A DNA stretch of 64,000 bases from Onthophagus taurus. Taxonomy: Eukaryota; Arthropoda; Insecta; Coleoptera; Scarabaeidae. The translations under genes and the position numbers were made by a program. This document shows, one piece after another, positions 53,891 through 64,000 of the stretch. Below the pieces are notes generated by a model, which saw only the letters and a program-made list of their open reading frames with translations, ran no database searches and had not been told where the DNA came from. Each line of letters starts with the position of its first letter. The stretch's first letter is position 1. The stretch spans positions 124,001 to 188,000 of the forward strand of contig NC_091968.1 of NCBI RefSeq assembly GCF_036711975.1. The letters are read 5' to 3'.

Positions 53891-55303
53891 TAGTTATTTT
53901 TGATACAAGATAGCGAAATGACACTTTTGCATTCAAGAACGAAAGTTTTTTTTGCGAGCTTTAGCGAGCAGAAAAACATGTACAGGTGTTTATACTTTTC
54001 ATTCCATCTTATCTCAAGAAAAATTATAAAAAACCGATTTTTTTTAATATACAGCAGCGTGGGACTAAATGGGTTAACTAAAATATAGGTAATTTTTTAT
54101 CATTTAATCACAGTTAATTCGTTGAATTTTACTTTAAAGATTTGTTTACGAGTTGTATGAACCGTGTATTACCCTGAACCTTGAACAGTCTCACGTTAAA
54201 TTAGATTTGACAACGTCGCTAGTTGCGGAATTAAAATTTCATTTGAATTTTTAAATTTTATCTAAATTTAATCATCTATCATTTTTATTTAAATGTTTTT
54301 AAATAAACCCATTAAAACATTACAATATGTATAAAGGCAACATAGCAACATATAAAGATAGTACTGTATTTATAAACGTACTTTATTAGCTACTTTACTC
54401 TTAAAACCTAAACACAGAATATTACAAAATTAAATCATATTTATGTACAAGATTATAATAACTATTTATAAATGTAATTATATATAAAAACAAATCGTAG
54501 AGTTGGGCTGCTACTTCCATGATTTAATTTGTTTATTAATTTTTTAACAATAATAGCACAGAAACACAAAAAAGAAACAGGAATAAGAAGAATAAGAGGG
54601 GAAGAAAAGTCGACGAAATATTTTAGGCGGCGCTTTGTTTTTTTGTTTTTAATTTACACTTATACACTTAACCATAGGGTAATAATAATAATTAATTATT
54701 ATTTAATATTAATATAATTAAAATCACAGATTTATAAATATGCTCGGCTGAAACCTTCGGGAACAGTCGGGAACACTTTTGTGTGTTTCGTTTAAAAGAC
54801 AAGTGAAGCGCAATCTGGCGGATATTTTAGAACTTTGTTCTTTTGTAGTTTTTTAGAATTTATTTTATTTGGAAAATTATTTCAAACTATTTCTGACGTT
54901 GTGATTGAAAAGAAGGGGGCTATTGTCATGTTTAGACAATTTTTTTGGTTTCTTTTCTTGGATAGCAGATCTTTATAAATTTAAAACTTTAATTTCTTTA
55001 TTCTATATTAATTATAGAGATCCCATTTTTGTTTTAAAATCTATACATTAATTTTTCAAAAATTTTATTTAATATCTAATTAACTTTGAAGCGTCCTTTT
55101 GATAATTTTTTTTTAAATTAATTTACATCTTTTTTTGTCTTTTAAACTTTTAATACGATTATCACTTGTTCAAAAACACAAAAAATTTATCTAATTTCTC
55201 AAAAATAACTCCTAAGACGTTGAAGATTCAACACCTTATATTAAATATTGCCCCTTTAATCAAAATAAAAAACAAAACAAAATTGATATGTTAATCAGAA
55301 AGT
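53891..55303. other. AT-rich intergenic region, ARID5-type gene 3' side
   Basis: Very AT-rich with short homopolymers. Open frames at 53900-54088 and 54529-54717 have no coding features. It probably includes the ARID5-type 3' UTR near 55000-55300. Confidence 0.4.
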
Positions 55304-58300
55304 TTATTTTTTTTGTGAGTCAGTTTCAGGCGCAAACGGAAATTGGACCCGTATCCGCGAATTATGCGCCAAAATATCATGATACATTTGTAAATATTCA
55401 GAATTCGGCATTCGATACGGCAAATAAGTGTTAAACATCCGTTGGTACATCAAATTCATATCGGGAACGTAAGGGGGGGTCGGCAATTTTGCACTGGCCA
55501 TATGCGGAAACATAACCTGATTTCCGTTATGATATAAAGGGGGTTGAGGGGGTACTGAAGGAATTCTAGCCGCACTTGGAGGAATTAAATCTTTTGAATT
55601 AACAAAATCTTTAAACGCAAACTCTTTAGGTGCAAAATCTTTCGGTGTTACAAACTCTTTTGGAACAGATGGAGCTTGCGGAATATATTGTATACTAGCT
55701 TCAAAATCTTTTTTTGGGGCGGAAATCGCCGAGCGCGGCCGATCGATTCCATCACTTCTCGGAATTTTAACCGAACTGGTTAAAAAATTTTCACTAATAG
55801 TCCTTTTTCGAGGTAAACCCGAAGGTTTTTGAAAGACTGAATTATTCCCCAATGATAATCGTGGGGGGTTTCCCAAAGCGGTTGGTTTTCCAACTAAGGT
55901 AATTTCGAGGTTAGCGTTTAATTTTCGACCATCTAAAGGATGGTGAGGGGTTCGAGCGTATGGCAAGTCGTTGTCCAAGTAACTGTAGGGGATTTGGGCG
56001 GGTTCCATCGTTGGCTTTTGAGGAGATTTAACCGTTAAATCGAGGATACCACCACCGGTGGTTGGACGAGTGGCTTCCGGAAAAATTGGTGCTTGAACTT
56101 GATGAATTGTTGGTTGAAATAAGTCTTTGGGGTCGCCATAAACCGTTTTCTCAGATGGGATGTATATTGATTTTGATTGAAGGACTTTAGGTGGATTATG
56201 ACCATTTACAAACCTGCAACACAATTTATTCAAAATTAGAAAAGTATATCTCAACAACTAAAAGATGAGGGACGTGGGGAGGGAGGAAGGGTTAGTTAAC
56301 AACAAAAACTCTTATACAGGGTGTATCTAAATGACTACAACAAACTTCAAGGGGTGATTCTTTAGTGAATTTTAAGCGTACTTTCATATATGAACCATGG
56401 GCGACTTCGGCTCCCCTAAGGAGCTACACCCCTCCAAAAATGGCGGAAAATTTTAGTTTAATTTCTTTTTCTCGAAAACCATAAACGCTAGGAAAATGAA
56501 ATTTAGGGAATATGTTTAACTCATAATAGGGCACGTTTTGACCCTATTTGTACTTTCAACCTACCCTTCTAAACTACTAAACGTAACCACCCCCGTTCAA
56601 TTTATGCCTAGATTTGTTTTATGAAGGTGATAAATACATTGGAAAAATTTTGGTTAGATAGGTAAAACTATTCTAAAACTTTTTTATCTCTCTGAAGTTC
56701 TTCGAAAATTTAATAATTTCTGAGAAAAAATATAATTAAGCAAACACTAACTGTTAAGCTGTAGGGTTGTTAATCAAAAGTTGGAATGAATTTTTAATGA
56801 AAAAATCTTAGTAGGCTTTGCAATCTTTGTCAGAAATATTTTTAACGTTTAAATGTCAGTGGTTTTCTTACTATTATTATTATTTTATTTAAAATTTTGA
56901 GCCTAAATGCCATAGAACTTTATTCTAAAATTAATTTGAAAAACAATAATAATAGTAAGAAAAACATTAACATTTAAACGTCAAAAATATTTCTGAAAAA
57001 GATTGGAAAGCCCACTAAGATTTTTTCATTAAAAATTCATTCCAACTTTTGCTCGACATCCCAGTTATTTAACGGGCAGTGTTTGCTTTATTATTTTTTT
57101 TCTCAAAAATTAGTCGTTTTTGAGAAAATTTTAGAGAGACAAAAAAGTTTTAGGATACTTTCATCTAGCTATGTAAAATTTTTCTAATGTATTTATCATC
57201 TGCATACAAAAAATTTTAGCAAAAATGTAAAGGGGGTGGTTACGTTTAGTAGTTTAGAAGGGTAGGAAGCATATATTAAGATTAGCTGTCCCTCTTAAAA
57301 ATCGATGATTTTTTTTTTAATCGGCAGGAAATGACTCAAAAGATGTGTTAATGATAAAAAAAAAGTGCGGAAAAGTGTAGTACTTACCGAAAAATCACTT
57401 TAAAGTTGCGATTTGACGTTTCTTTTTGGAAGTTCAAAGCAATGTTAAATATGCATTTTCGTATTAAATCCTAACCTGAAATTGTTTAATTTATACCCGC
57501 GCACAAAATAAAAAGTTATTTTCACTAAATTTGTTGAGATTACAATATAATTATTCATAATGACACCTAGTTAGCCCCCAATTAAACAGAATTTTACATG
57601 TATAGTATTTTAATTATAACATGAGAACCAGTGAACCGATTTCGATAAACAATGTCTCATTCGAAAGCTTAATCCTTGGCCAATACAAAAGTGGAAATGC
57701 CCGATTGACGATGTGACGATAGCAACGATAGCAACAAACCTTCCAACAACAAACTTTTATCCGCAATTTCCTATCTATTTTATTAGCTGATATCTTTCTT
57801 ATTATTAGATATAGCAGAACACTAAATGCACCATATGAAAGCTTGATTCTTTCTTTATGAAAGCGTCGGTCCTCGTTTGCCGATATGTTAATATTAAAAT
57901 CAATAAAAGATGAAGAACACCGCTCTGTACGTAAAATAGCTTAATATTACCAAACTTCAAGCCCTTGTGTAATTGTTATCAAACCGAATTTTAAAAAGAG
58001 ATTTTGATGACTAAAATTGGTCAATTAGTTACGGAGATAATTGATGTGTTTAATTAATTCGTTTGTTGTGTTTTAATCAAAATCCTTAAATATTTCGAAT
58101 CGGGCATTTCGACAACAGCATTTAGCCAGACACATTCTTTCGATTGAGATATAAAACATTAAAATCCGTCAAACTGTTCTCTAATTATAGTCGATTTAGT
58201 TTAAATTAATTTTTTAGCACGAGCGTTCACATGTGCATAAACAACGAGCCGAAGACGGTGTCATTCCGAGGGCTGTATAAACTTAGCGGGAGAGAATTGA

Positions 58301-61300
58301 AATCGAGCATTTTGTGATTTCGATAGAAGACACTATGACGAATCGAGTGACGTATAGATTTTGATCATAGGGTACATCGTTTACGAGTTATCACCACTTA
58401 AAGAAGGTCAATTTTGTGTTATTTTCGTGTATCTTCGCATTATTTTGACGTTTTAGCGAAATTCGAAAGAGTTTTCAAATCGGGCATTTCCACTTTCGTA
58501 TTGGCCAAGGATTAAGCTTTCGAATGAGACATTGTTTATCGAAATCGGTTCACTGGTTTTCATGTTATAATCAAAATACTATACATGTAAAATGCTATTT
58601 AATTGGGGGCTAACTTCATATAGGTGTCATTATGAATAATTATGTTGTAATCTCAACAAGATTAGTGAAAATAACTTTTTTGTAATTCGCTACGGTAATG
58701 AAAGCTATAACAGTACTCAAACGGGTGCTGTAATGAGACTCTTTACAGCATCCGATGCTGTAATGAGATTTTAGTAACATTTTATGGAACCAGTTCAAGT
58801 TGGTGACATTGGGTCATTAATTTTTCTAGTTGTCAATGTGACAATTTTTGTCTATGGATGTTCAAACATGTTCTTAACATCGAATACAAGGTCCACAATG
58901 ATGAGGACATTGAACACTGAGCAATTCTCTTATTTTGGGAGGTGTACATGAAACATTTTTTTTCAGGTGAATACATTTTGTGTTTTGACAGTTTCTAATT
59001 GTCAATTCAAATTTCTATTTTCAAGTGTTACGGTGTTACCAACCGCTGCATACCTATTTCCCTACATTGTCAAAATTTATTTTATTTTTGTTAAAAAAAG
59101 GGATAAAAACGCGAATTACAAAAAATAGCATAAAAAACACGTTTCATAAGACTTAAAGCACTCATTCATTAAAAAACTCGTGGCTTTGCCACTCGTTTTT
59201 CAATTTGAATTCGTGCACTTCAAACGTGTCTTACGAAACTTGTTTTTTAATATACTATTTATTTTGTGCGTGGGTATAAATTAAACAATTTGAGGTTAGG
59301 ATTTAATACGAAAATACATGGTTAACATTGCTTGTGTTGTCAGTTGTAATTGTCATTTGGTTAAATGCATAGTTTGTTGCTATCGTCACACGGGTTATTT
59401 TTTATTCTTATTTTGTAACCATGTACACGTCTTGTTTAATATTAATTTTTAATTAATTAACTATTTTAACTTAAGTAAGGTACTATTAAGCTATTATAAG
59501 CTATTATAACTAAGCTATTATACTTATTTATCATTTATATTTATAATATAAAGATACTTCAGTCGTTTGACATATCAATTGATACACAATCTATTAACAT
59601 AAAGTCTATTAACACACATTTGGTAGAAACAATTCTATCTAACGACAGGTAATTGTCGTTATGCATTGATAGCCTAAGAAATAAGGTTTTCATCCGTAAA
59701 TATGTTGTAATCTCAACAAGTTTAGTGAAAATAACTTTTTATTTTGTGCGCGGGTATAAATTAAACAATTTCAGGTTAGGATTTAATCAAATCGCAACTT
59801 TAAAGTGTTTTTTTGGTAAGTACTACACTTTTCCGCACTTTTTTTTTATCATTAACACATCTTTCGAGTCATTTCCTACCGATTAAAAAAAAATCATCGA
59901 TTTTTAAGTGGGACAGGTATTCTTTAATTATTCCCATATATGAAAGTACCCTTCAAATTCACTAAAGAATCACCCCTCGAAGTTTGTTGCAGTCATTCAG
60001 ATACACCCTGTATACATATAAAAATTATTTCTTACCTTCTCTCCTGATACACAACACCCCTCTCCCGTTCCTTCCCATGTCCCCCAGCACTTTCAATCCT
60101 TTTCGGATTAATCATAGGCGGAGGCATTTGCTTCCTATCATTCAAAGCTTTACTCGTACTATTACTATTAACCATGGTGCTGTTATTCCGAATAATTTCG
60201 ACTCGGTGATGAGGGGCTGCCGCTTGTTGAATAACAGAAGGCCGAATTTCTTTACGAACAGGCGTCACCTCTAAACCACCCTGCTTCAAAATGTCCAATT
60301 TTTGCTGTTTTACATCATTCAGAACTTCACCACCAACTCCTATCTTATCCATTTCGACGATCGATGGAGCCGTATTCCCAATAATGTTATTATTGTTATT
60401 ATGGAAATTGTTACTAAGATTATTATTGTTGTTAGGAGTAAAATTATTGTTTGTATTGTGATTATTATTAATATTATTCGAAGAAACATTTTTATAAACG
60501 TCAGATTCTAAATCTAAATCGATAATTTCAGGACATTCCGCGACGATTTTCGCGGGGATTTCGATAATTTCAACTAATTGATTTTTGGGAGGTTCGAAAA
60601 TCGGGATTTCTATGCTTTCGACGGGACTAGGTGATTTATCTTGTATTTTAACTTGCGCCGGGGTAGCCGCAGTCGTAATCGGTTCCACATTTTTCTCCAC
60701 AACCTTATTCACCAACACTTTATTACAAACTTCGACTTCTTTAATTTCAAATTCCTTATTTTCTTTCACTTCTAAATCGTTAATATCTTTGAAATCGTTA
60801 ATTTCTTTAAAGTTATTGATTTCTTTGATTTCCTTGCAATCGTTGATTTCTTTAAAATCATTAATTTCTTTAACTTCCTTAATTTCCTCCCCGATTAAAT
60901 CTTCAACATCTTTAAACACATTTTCTTTTTTTCCCGTTGCATCTTTTAAACGATCCGATTTTACCCGAACACTCCTTAACGACGACGTTTTTCCTTTTTC
61001 TAATATTCCAACGACATCTTTTAATTCACCTATTAAATTATGATCTATCGTTGGCGTTAATGGCGTTCCGTGTTCGCTGCCGGAAGTGCCTTCACTAGTT
61101 GTGTCTAAATCGCTCGTGCTCGTGCTATTTGATTTGCATTTCAGTCTTCTTCGCGCCGAAACCGGCAAAGGTTTGTGTTTTTCGCCTTTTAAGTGACGTT
61201 CGTAAGGGAGTAAAAACCTGTATTAAAAGAATTCATTTTAAAGAGAAATTAATGCTGGAGAGTTCTTTTTACCTTTCGTAGTGTCTCCTCATAACCGTCG

Positions 61301-62085
61301 CTGCACTCGTACTCGTATGATTACCACCTAAATCTTCAAAAATCGATTTCCAAAGTCTGTTTGCCGTCACGGAATCGTATCCACCCAATTTTTGAACTTT
61401 TGTGTAAAAAGCGTAAAGATCCACTACAAAAATTTCGTTAAGTTAATTAATTTAGTTAGGTTAATAACATTTTTTATTACGTTCTCGATATCCCAAACAA
61501 GGTATTCGCCCGATTGGGGTCTGATTTGATTTCATAAACTCTTTAACTTTCTTCAAAAACGATCTCTCGTAACGGTCCTCCAACGTTCTTTTACTTCTCC
61601 TAGTCGAAATCGATCCATTTACAGCAATACCATTCATAAATTCATCTAAATGTGTTGATTTCTGCAATATAATAATCAATAAAAAAAATACATATATACA
61701 TATATAAAAATTTTTTTTACCCCCGATGATGTGCTAGGTTGTCCATTATTAACACCATAAATAGAACTTTCTGATTCGTTGCTTTCCGATCCAGGTGAAG
61801 TGCTTCTTTTTTTCCGTCGACCACGCGGTCTTCCTTTTAATTTTGGCGCTAAATGATTGCATAACATTTCGTGTCCTTCCAATTCGGGGTAATCAAAAGT
61901 ATCGCGACAAAATAATATCCTAGTATTTAACGATGGCACGCAAAAACCGCCCAACGCGTTTACTATTTTCATTTTTAGATAGACGTCTTCGACCCCCTCC
62001 AATCTCATCATCATCGCGCGGTATCTGCAGTACCTTGGGTAGCTTAAAATTACCACCGATGGTGATTTGTCGTTGTACTTTGAAT
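55304..62085 (-). CDS. ARID5-type chromatin regulator (BAH-like and ARID domains), 5' end incomplete
   Basis: ARID5A/B proteins bind AT-rich DNA and recruit histone-modifying complexes. Visible exons in gene order are 62085-61721, 61661-61481, 61423-61273, 61217-60036 and 56213-55304; all phases match and about 929 residues are encoded. Exon one is BAH-like (VVILSYPRYCRYRAMMMRLE, NTRILFCRDTFDYPELEGHE, then the AT-hook-like GRPRGRRKKR). The ARID spans exons two to four (FLKKVKEFMKSNQTPIGRIP, VQKLGGYDSVTANRLWKSIF, STSAATVMRRHYERFLLPYE). The long fourth exon holds a KEIND-type repeat and an Asn-rich tract. The last exon is Pro-rich and ends near DILAHNSRIRVQFPF. The acceptor before 62085 shows more exons lie upstream; I could not find them before the window ends. 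Confidence 0.88.
57495..58690. mobile_element. Third-level palindrome within the 2.6-kb element
   Basis: CACTAAATTTGTTGAGATTACAA at 57527 and the bases after it, through GAACCAGTGAACCGATTTCG and GGAAATGCCCGAT, are mirrored at 58480-58675. The centre is near 58080. It is AT-rich, with no coding. Confidence 0.7.
58735..58785 (+). repeat. Short direct repeats GATGCTGTAATGAGA
   Basis: TGCTGTAATGAGACT and TGCTGTAATGAGATT lie 35 bases apart, with the opposed word TTTACAGCATC between them. This is probably a part of a decayed element end. Confidence 0.45.
60370..60480 (-). repeat. Asn-codon tract within the ARID5-type gene
   Basis: AAT/AAC-type trinucleotides code for an Asn-rich linker (NNINNNHNTNNNFTPNNNNN and more). 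It is in frame in exon four. Such tracts vary in length between individuals in many insects. Confidence 0.75.
60765..60895 (-). repeat. Degenerate coding repeat (KEINDF units)
   Basis: About seven imperfect units of 12-18 bases encode KEINDFKEINDCKEIKEINN and the following residues. They are highly charged and probably a helical or disordered spacer. Confidence 0.7.
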
Positions 62086-62534
62086 CTGTAATGAAATAAA
62101 AACAAATTAATTTTAATCCAATTTTTTAGATCGAACGGCAACGTTTAGATATCAAAACAGGAAAGGTCCCTGAAATTCCAAGAAAAACGTTGTTGATTTT
62201 AACGACGAGATACAAAATTATTGCTTAACAAAAAACACTTTTCAATCGGATGTTTTTCCGGGATAACGTGCAAATTTGTCATGTTTAAAATTAAAACATA
62301 TCAACATCTTTTATTTACAGCATTACTACTTTCTTTTGAGAAATAAAGAAAAAATAAAACACTCCATTCTATTTAAACATAGATTAAATTCTTTAGCCTA
62401 CTTATTTATCTATCAAGTAGATAGTAGGAGAAGGTATATAAAGAAAAAGTTGGACTATTTTATTTATACCAAATCTACTTATAAAAGCAATCGGTAAGTT
62501 ACCTTTATTTATTTCATTTATACTTTTCCATATA
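62086..62534. other. Intron of the ARID5-type gene
   Basis: AT-rich. A small open frame at 62276-62497 is not convincing. No acceptor-donor pair upstream in this stretch gave a recognisable exon. Confidence 0.4.
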
Positions 62535-63561
62535 CAGGGTGTCCCGCAACGATTGTACAATACTGCATCAGCGTATTCTCTGATCGAAAACAGACAAGAA
62601 AAGTCTAATAAACATAGGTCCGAAAATGGACCAATTTCGAGATATTCAAAGTTTTAGTTTCATAAGCTGACCTATTGTAAACATCATTAATTCTAACGAT
62701 TTAGATGCAGTAATTATATGATTATGATGGTTAAGATAAAGTTTAATAAATAATAAGATAATATTAAGTTAATTAATACAGTTCATTAATAATTTAACAA
62801 AACAAGTAACAAAGATTGTCGAAGAAAATCGTTCAACCAGCATAAAAACAACGAATATTTAACAAATTGGAAAAGAGTCATGTCATAATAAATGTTCAAT
62901 ATGCGCACCATTTACTTCTAAACACAAACGGATACGTTTTCTAAATGAACTTCTAATGCGTTCAAAGATACCAGGAATTTGTTTTACTGTGTCAAATGCG
63001 TTACTAATTTTATTCTTCAAATCCTGCACATTTTGAACGTCTTCAGAATAAACAATTTGTTTTAAATGTCCCCAAAACCAAAAATCTAACGGATTTAAAT
63101 CTGGTGAACGAGGTGGCCCTCTTCGGCCAATCCACTTATTGCCAAATCTGTTATTTATGTATGCTCGAGTAGCGCGTGCATAATGTGCTGGTGCTCCATC
63201 GTGCATAAAGTAGCAATCTTCTAGAATTTGTTGAGGTAATTCATCAAATGCCTCTGTAAGGTCATTTTGTAAAAAATGTATGTAGGCATCGGCTGTCAAT
63301 CTCTTTGGATGAAAAAATGGACCTAATAACTGATCACCTATAACTCCAGCCCATACATTAACACTGAATCGCCACTGATGATGAGTTTCTAGTATTGCAT
63401 GGGGATTTTCATCGCTCCAAACGTGCGCATTATAAATATTAAAAATTCCGTTGCTTCATCCGTAAATACAATGTTTATAGGAAAGTCGACGTTTACTACC
63501 TCTTCCTGTATGGCCCACCTACAAAAAATCTCTCTTTTTCGCCATCATTTTCTGTTAGAGC
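62535..63561 (-). mobile_element. Mariner (DD41D-derived) remnant cut by a LINE
   Basis: The left end CAGGGTGTCCCGCAACGATT follows TA. The transposase C-terminal two thirds lie on the minus strand. The other end is not found; a LINE tail starts at 63562. This is a fourth mariner family in the window. Confidence 0.8.
62883..63480 (-). pseudogene. Mariner transposase fragment
   Basis: Open from 63299 to 62883 (TADAYIHFLQNDLTEAFDEL, second Asp in YFMHDGAPAHYA, third Asp in RSPDLNPLDFWFWG). The catalytic spacing is 37 because four residues (the usual W-P pair region after KWIGRRG) are missing. Upstream to about 63480 the frame is shifted. Probably inactive. Confidence 0.78.
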
Positions 63562-64000
63562 TTATTATTATTATTATTATTATTATTATTGTTGCCGGGC
63601 TGAGGAGGGCGGCCCCTCTCGTTACCGCGACCTATAAGATCTATTGTAACTTTAGCCCTCCAAAGGTTTAGGGCAAATGTAGGTCCTTTATGAACCTTAG
63701 TATTGTCCTGAGGTCTTGAACCTTTATGTCGGTAGGTAACAGGGTGGTTTTACCGAAGACGTTGTGCCTTAGATGTCCTCTGGCGACGCAATTGCACAGT
63801 ATATGTTCAGCAGTTTCTGACTCGTCGTTGCATAGTCGACAAGTTTGATCCTCAGCTTATCCAATGTGGAAGAGGTGGTATTTTAGGGGCACATGGCCAG
63901 TTAGATAGCCTGAGAGCGTTCTTAGATCCCCTTTGCTGAGGCATAAAACCTCTTTGGTTTTGTTTTGCGACGGAGTTATCATACTCTTCGCTTGTCTGTG
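63562..64000 (-). mobile_element. LINE 3' end with (TAA)n tail, continues past the window
   Basis: On the minus strand an open frame ends at 63668. It reads LCNDESETAEHILCNCVARG, then LRTILRFIKDLHLP. This CxxC-x-H-x-C pattern is the usual C-terminal zinc knuckle of I/Jockey/R1-type LINEs. After the stop comes a GC-rich 3' UTR (63591-63667) and then a TAA/AAT microsatellite (63562-63590) instead of poly(A), as in I-clade elements. It inserted in the mariner at 62535. Confidence 0.72.

Larger units (their letters stand above)
57286..59916. mobile_element. 2.6-kb inverted-repeat element inside MITE copy 3
   Basis: Ends CTGTCCCTCTTAAAAATCGA and complement. The arms extend through TTCCGCACTTT, GGTAAGTACT and CGCAACTTTAAAGTG to the segment ATTTATACCCGCGCACAAAA. 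That last segment occurs three times: once at left (57489-57510) and twice at right (near 59232 and 59740). No coding frame is convincing, so it is non-autonomous. Confidence 0.7.
56317..60010. mobile_element. Palindromic MITE, copy 3, split by a 2.6-kb insertion
   Basis: Starts CAGGGTGTATCTAAATGACT after TA and follows copy 1 to 57266 (GAAGGGTAGG). Its right end resumes near 59934 (CATATATGAAAGTACCCTTC) and finishes at 60010 before TA. The middle of its right arm is missing or displaced. It lies in the last intron of the ARID5-type gene. Confidence 0.82.

Noticed and set aside
59984-61281. Plus-strand frames of up to 152 codons
   Set aside because: Antisense of ARID5-type exons. The Ser/Leu repeats are the complement of the KEIND and Asn repeats.
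1-64000. tRNA, rRNA or other structured RNA genes
   Set aside because: I looked for tRNA box A/B-like sequence and rRNA-like blocks and saw none I could support by eye. A covariance-model scan would be decisive.

Overview
The window is AT-rich eukaryotic genomic DNA with short GT-AG introns (many 50-80 bp) and insect-type genes: extradenticle, inturned, a single deoxynucleoside kinase, a cathepsin L-like protease and a RabGAP1 orthologue. Four families of DD41D mariners, PIF/Harbinger elements and palindromic MITEs crowd the introns and gaps. An insect is clear. A beetle is my best guess but is not proven by the sequence.

Layout. 0-3 kb: a hypothetical gene, then a secreted cathepsin whose start codon appears to be split by an intron. 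3.3-9.5 kb: an F-box/FBA gene whose only visible intron holds a 4.6-kb long-inverted-repeat transposon with a mariner inside it. 9.9-14.8 kb: inturned (minus), which ends tail-to-tail with the F-box gene and diverges from deoxynucleoside kinase. 15.8-18.1 kb: exd (minus) diverging from a small SHIPPO-repeat gene. 18.5-34.7 kb: a ten-exon RabGAP1 gene. Its introns carry an unfamiliar element (20.1-22.1 kb), two DD41D mariners, a 1.2-kb palindromic MITE and a wrecked Harbinger that holds a MITE that holds a third mariner. 35.3-36.8 kb: a short gamma-glutamyltransferase-like gene. 37-40.2 kb: a transposon with an unnamed transposase-like family. 40.6 kb: an orphan gene. 42.3-46.1 kb: two Harbinger elements. 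46.2-48.1 kb: a monoamine-oxidase-like flavoenzyme. 48.4 kb: a small secreted cysteine-rich peptide. 49-54 kb: a MITE broken by a Copia fossil, a second member of the 38-kb transposase-like family and nested palindromes. 55.3-62.1 kb: an ARID5-type gene (minus, 5' end beyond what I could place), with nested palindromes in its last intron. 62.5-64 kb: a mariner remnant with a LINE 3' end inserted into it.

The host genes do not form one pathway. The exon joins I propose for cathepsin (362 aa), F-box (262 aa), inturned (860 aa), dNK (223 aa), RabGAP1 (1061 aa), GGT-like (415 aa) and MAO-like (538 aa) all keep frame from start to stop. The best candidate for something undescribed is the 20.1-22.1 kb element. 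It has an exact 21-bp direct repeat at its ends, G-rich minisatellites of the same unit at both ends, no recognisable transposase, and a coding region with a zinc-binding-like cluster plus a PCNA-binding (PIP-box) motif.
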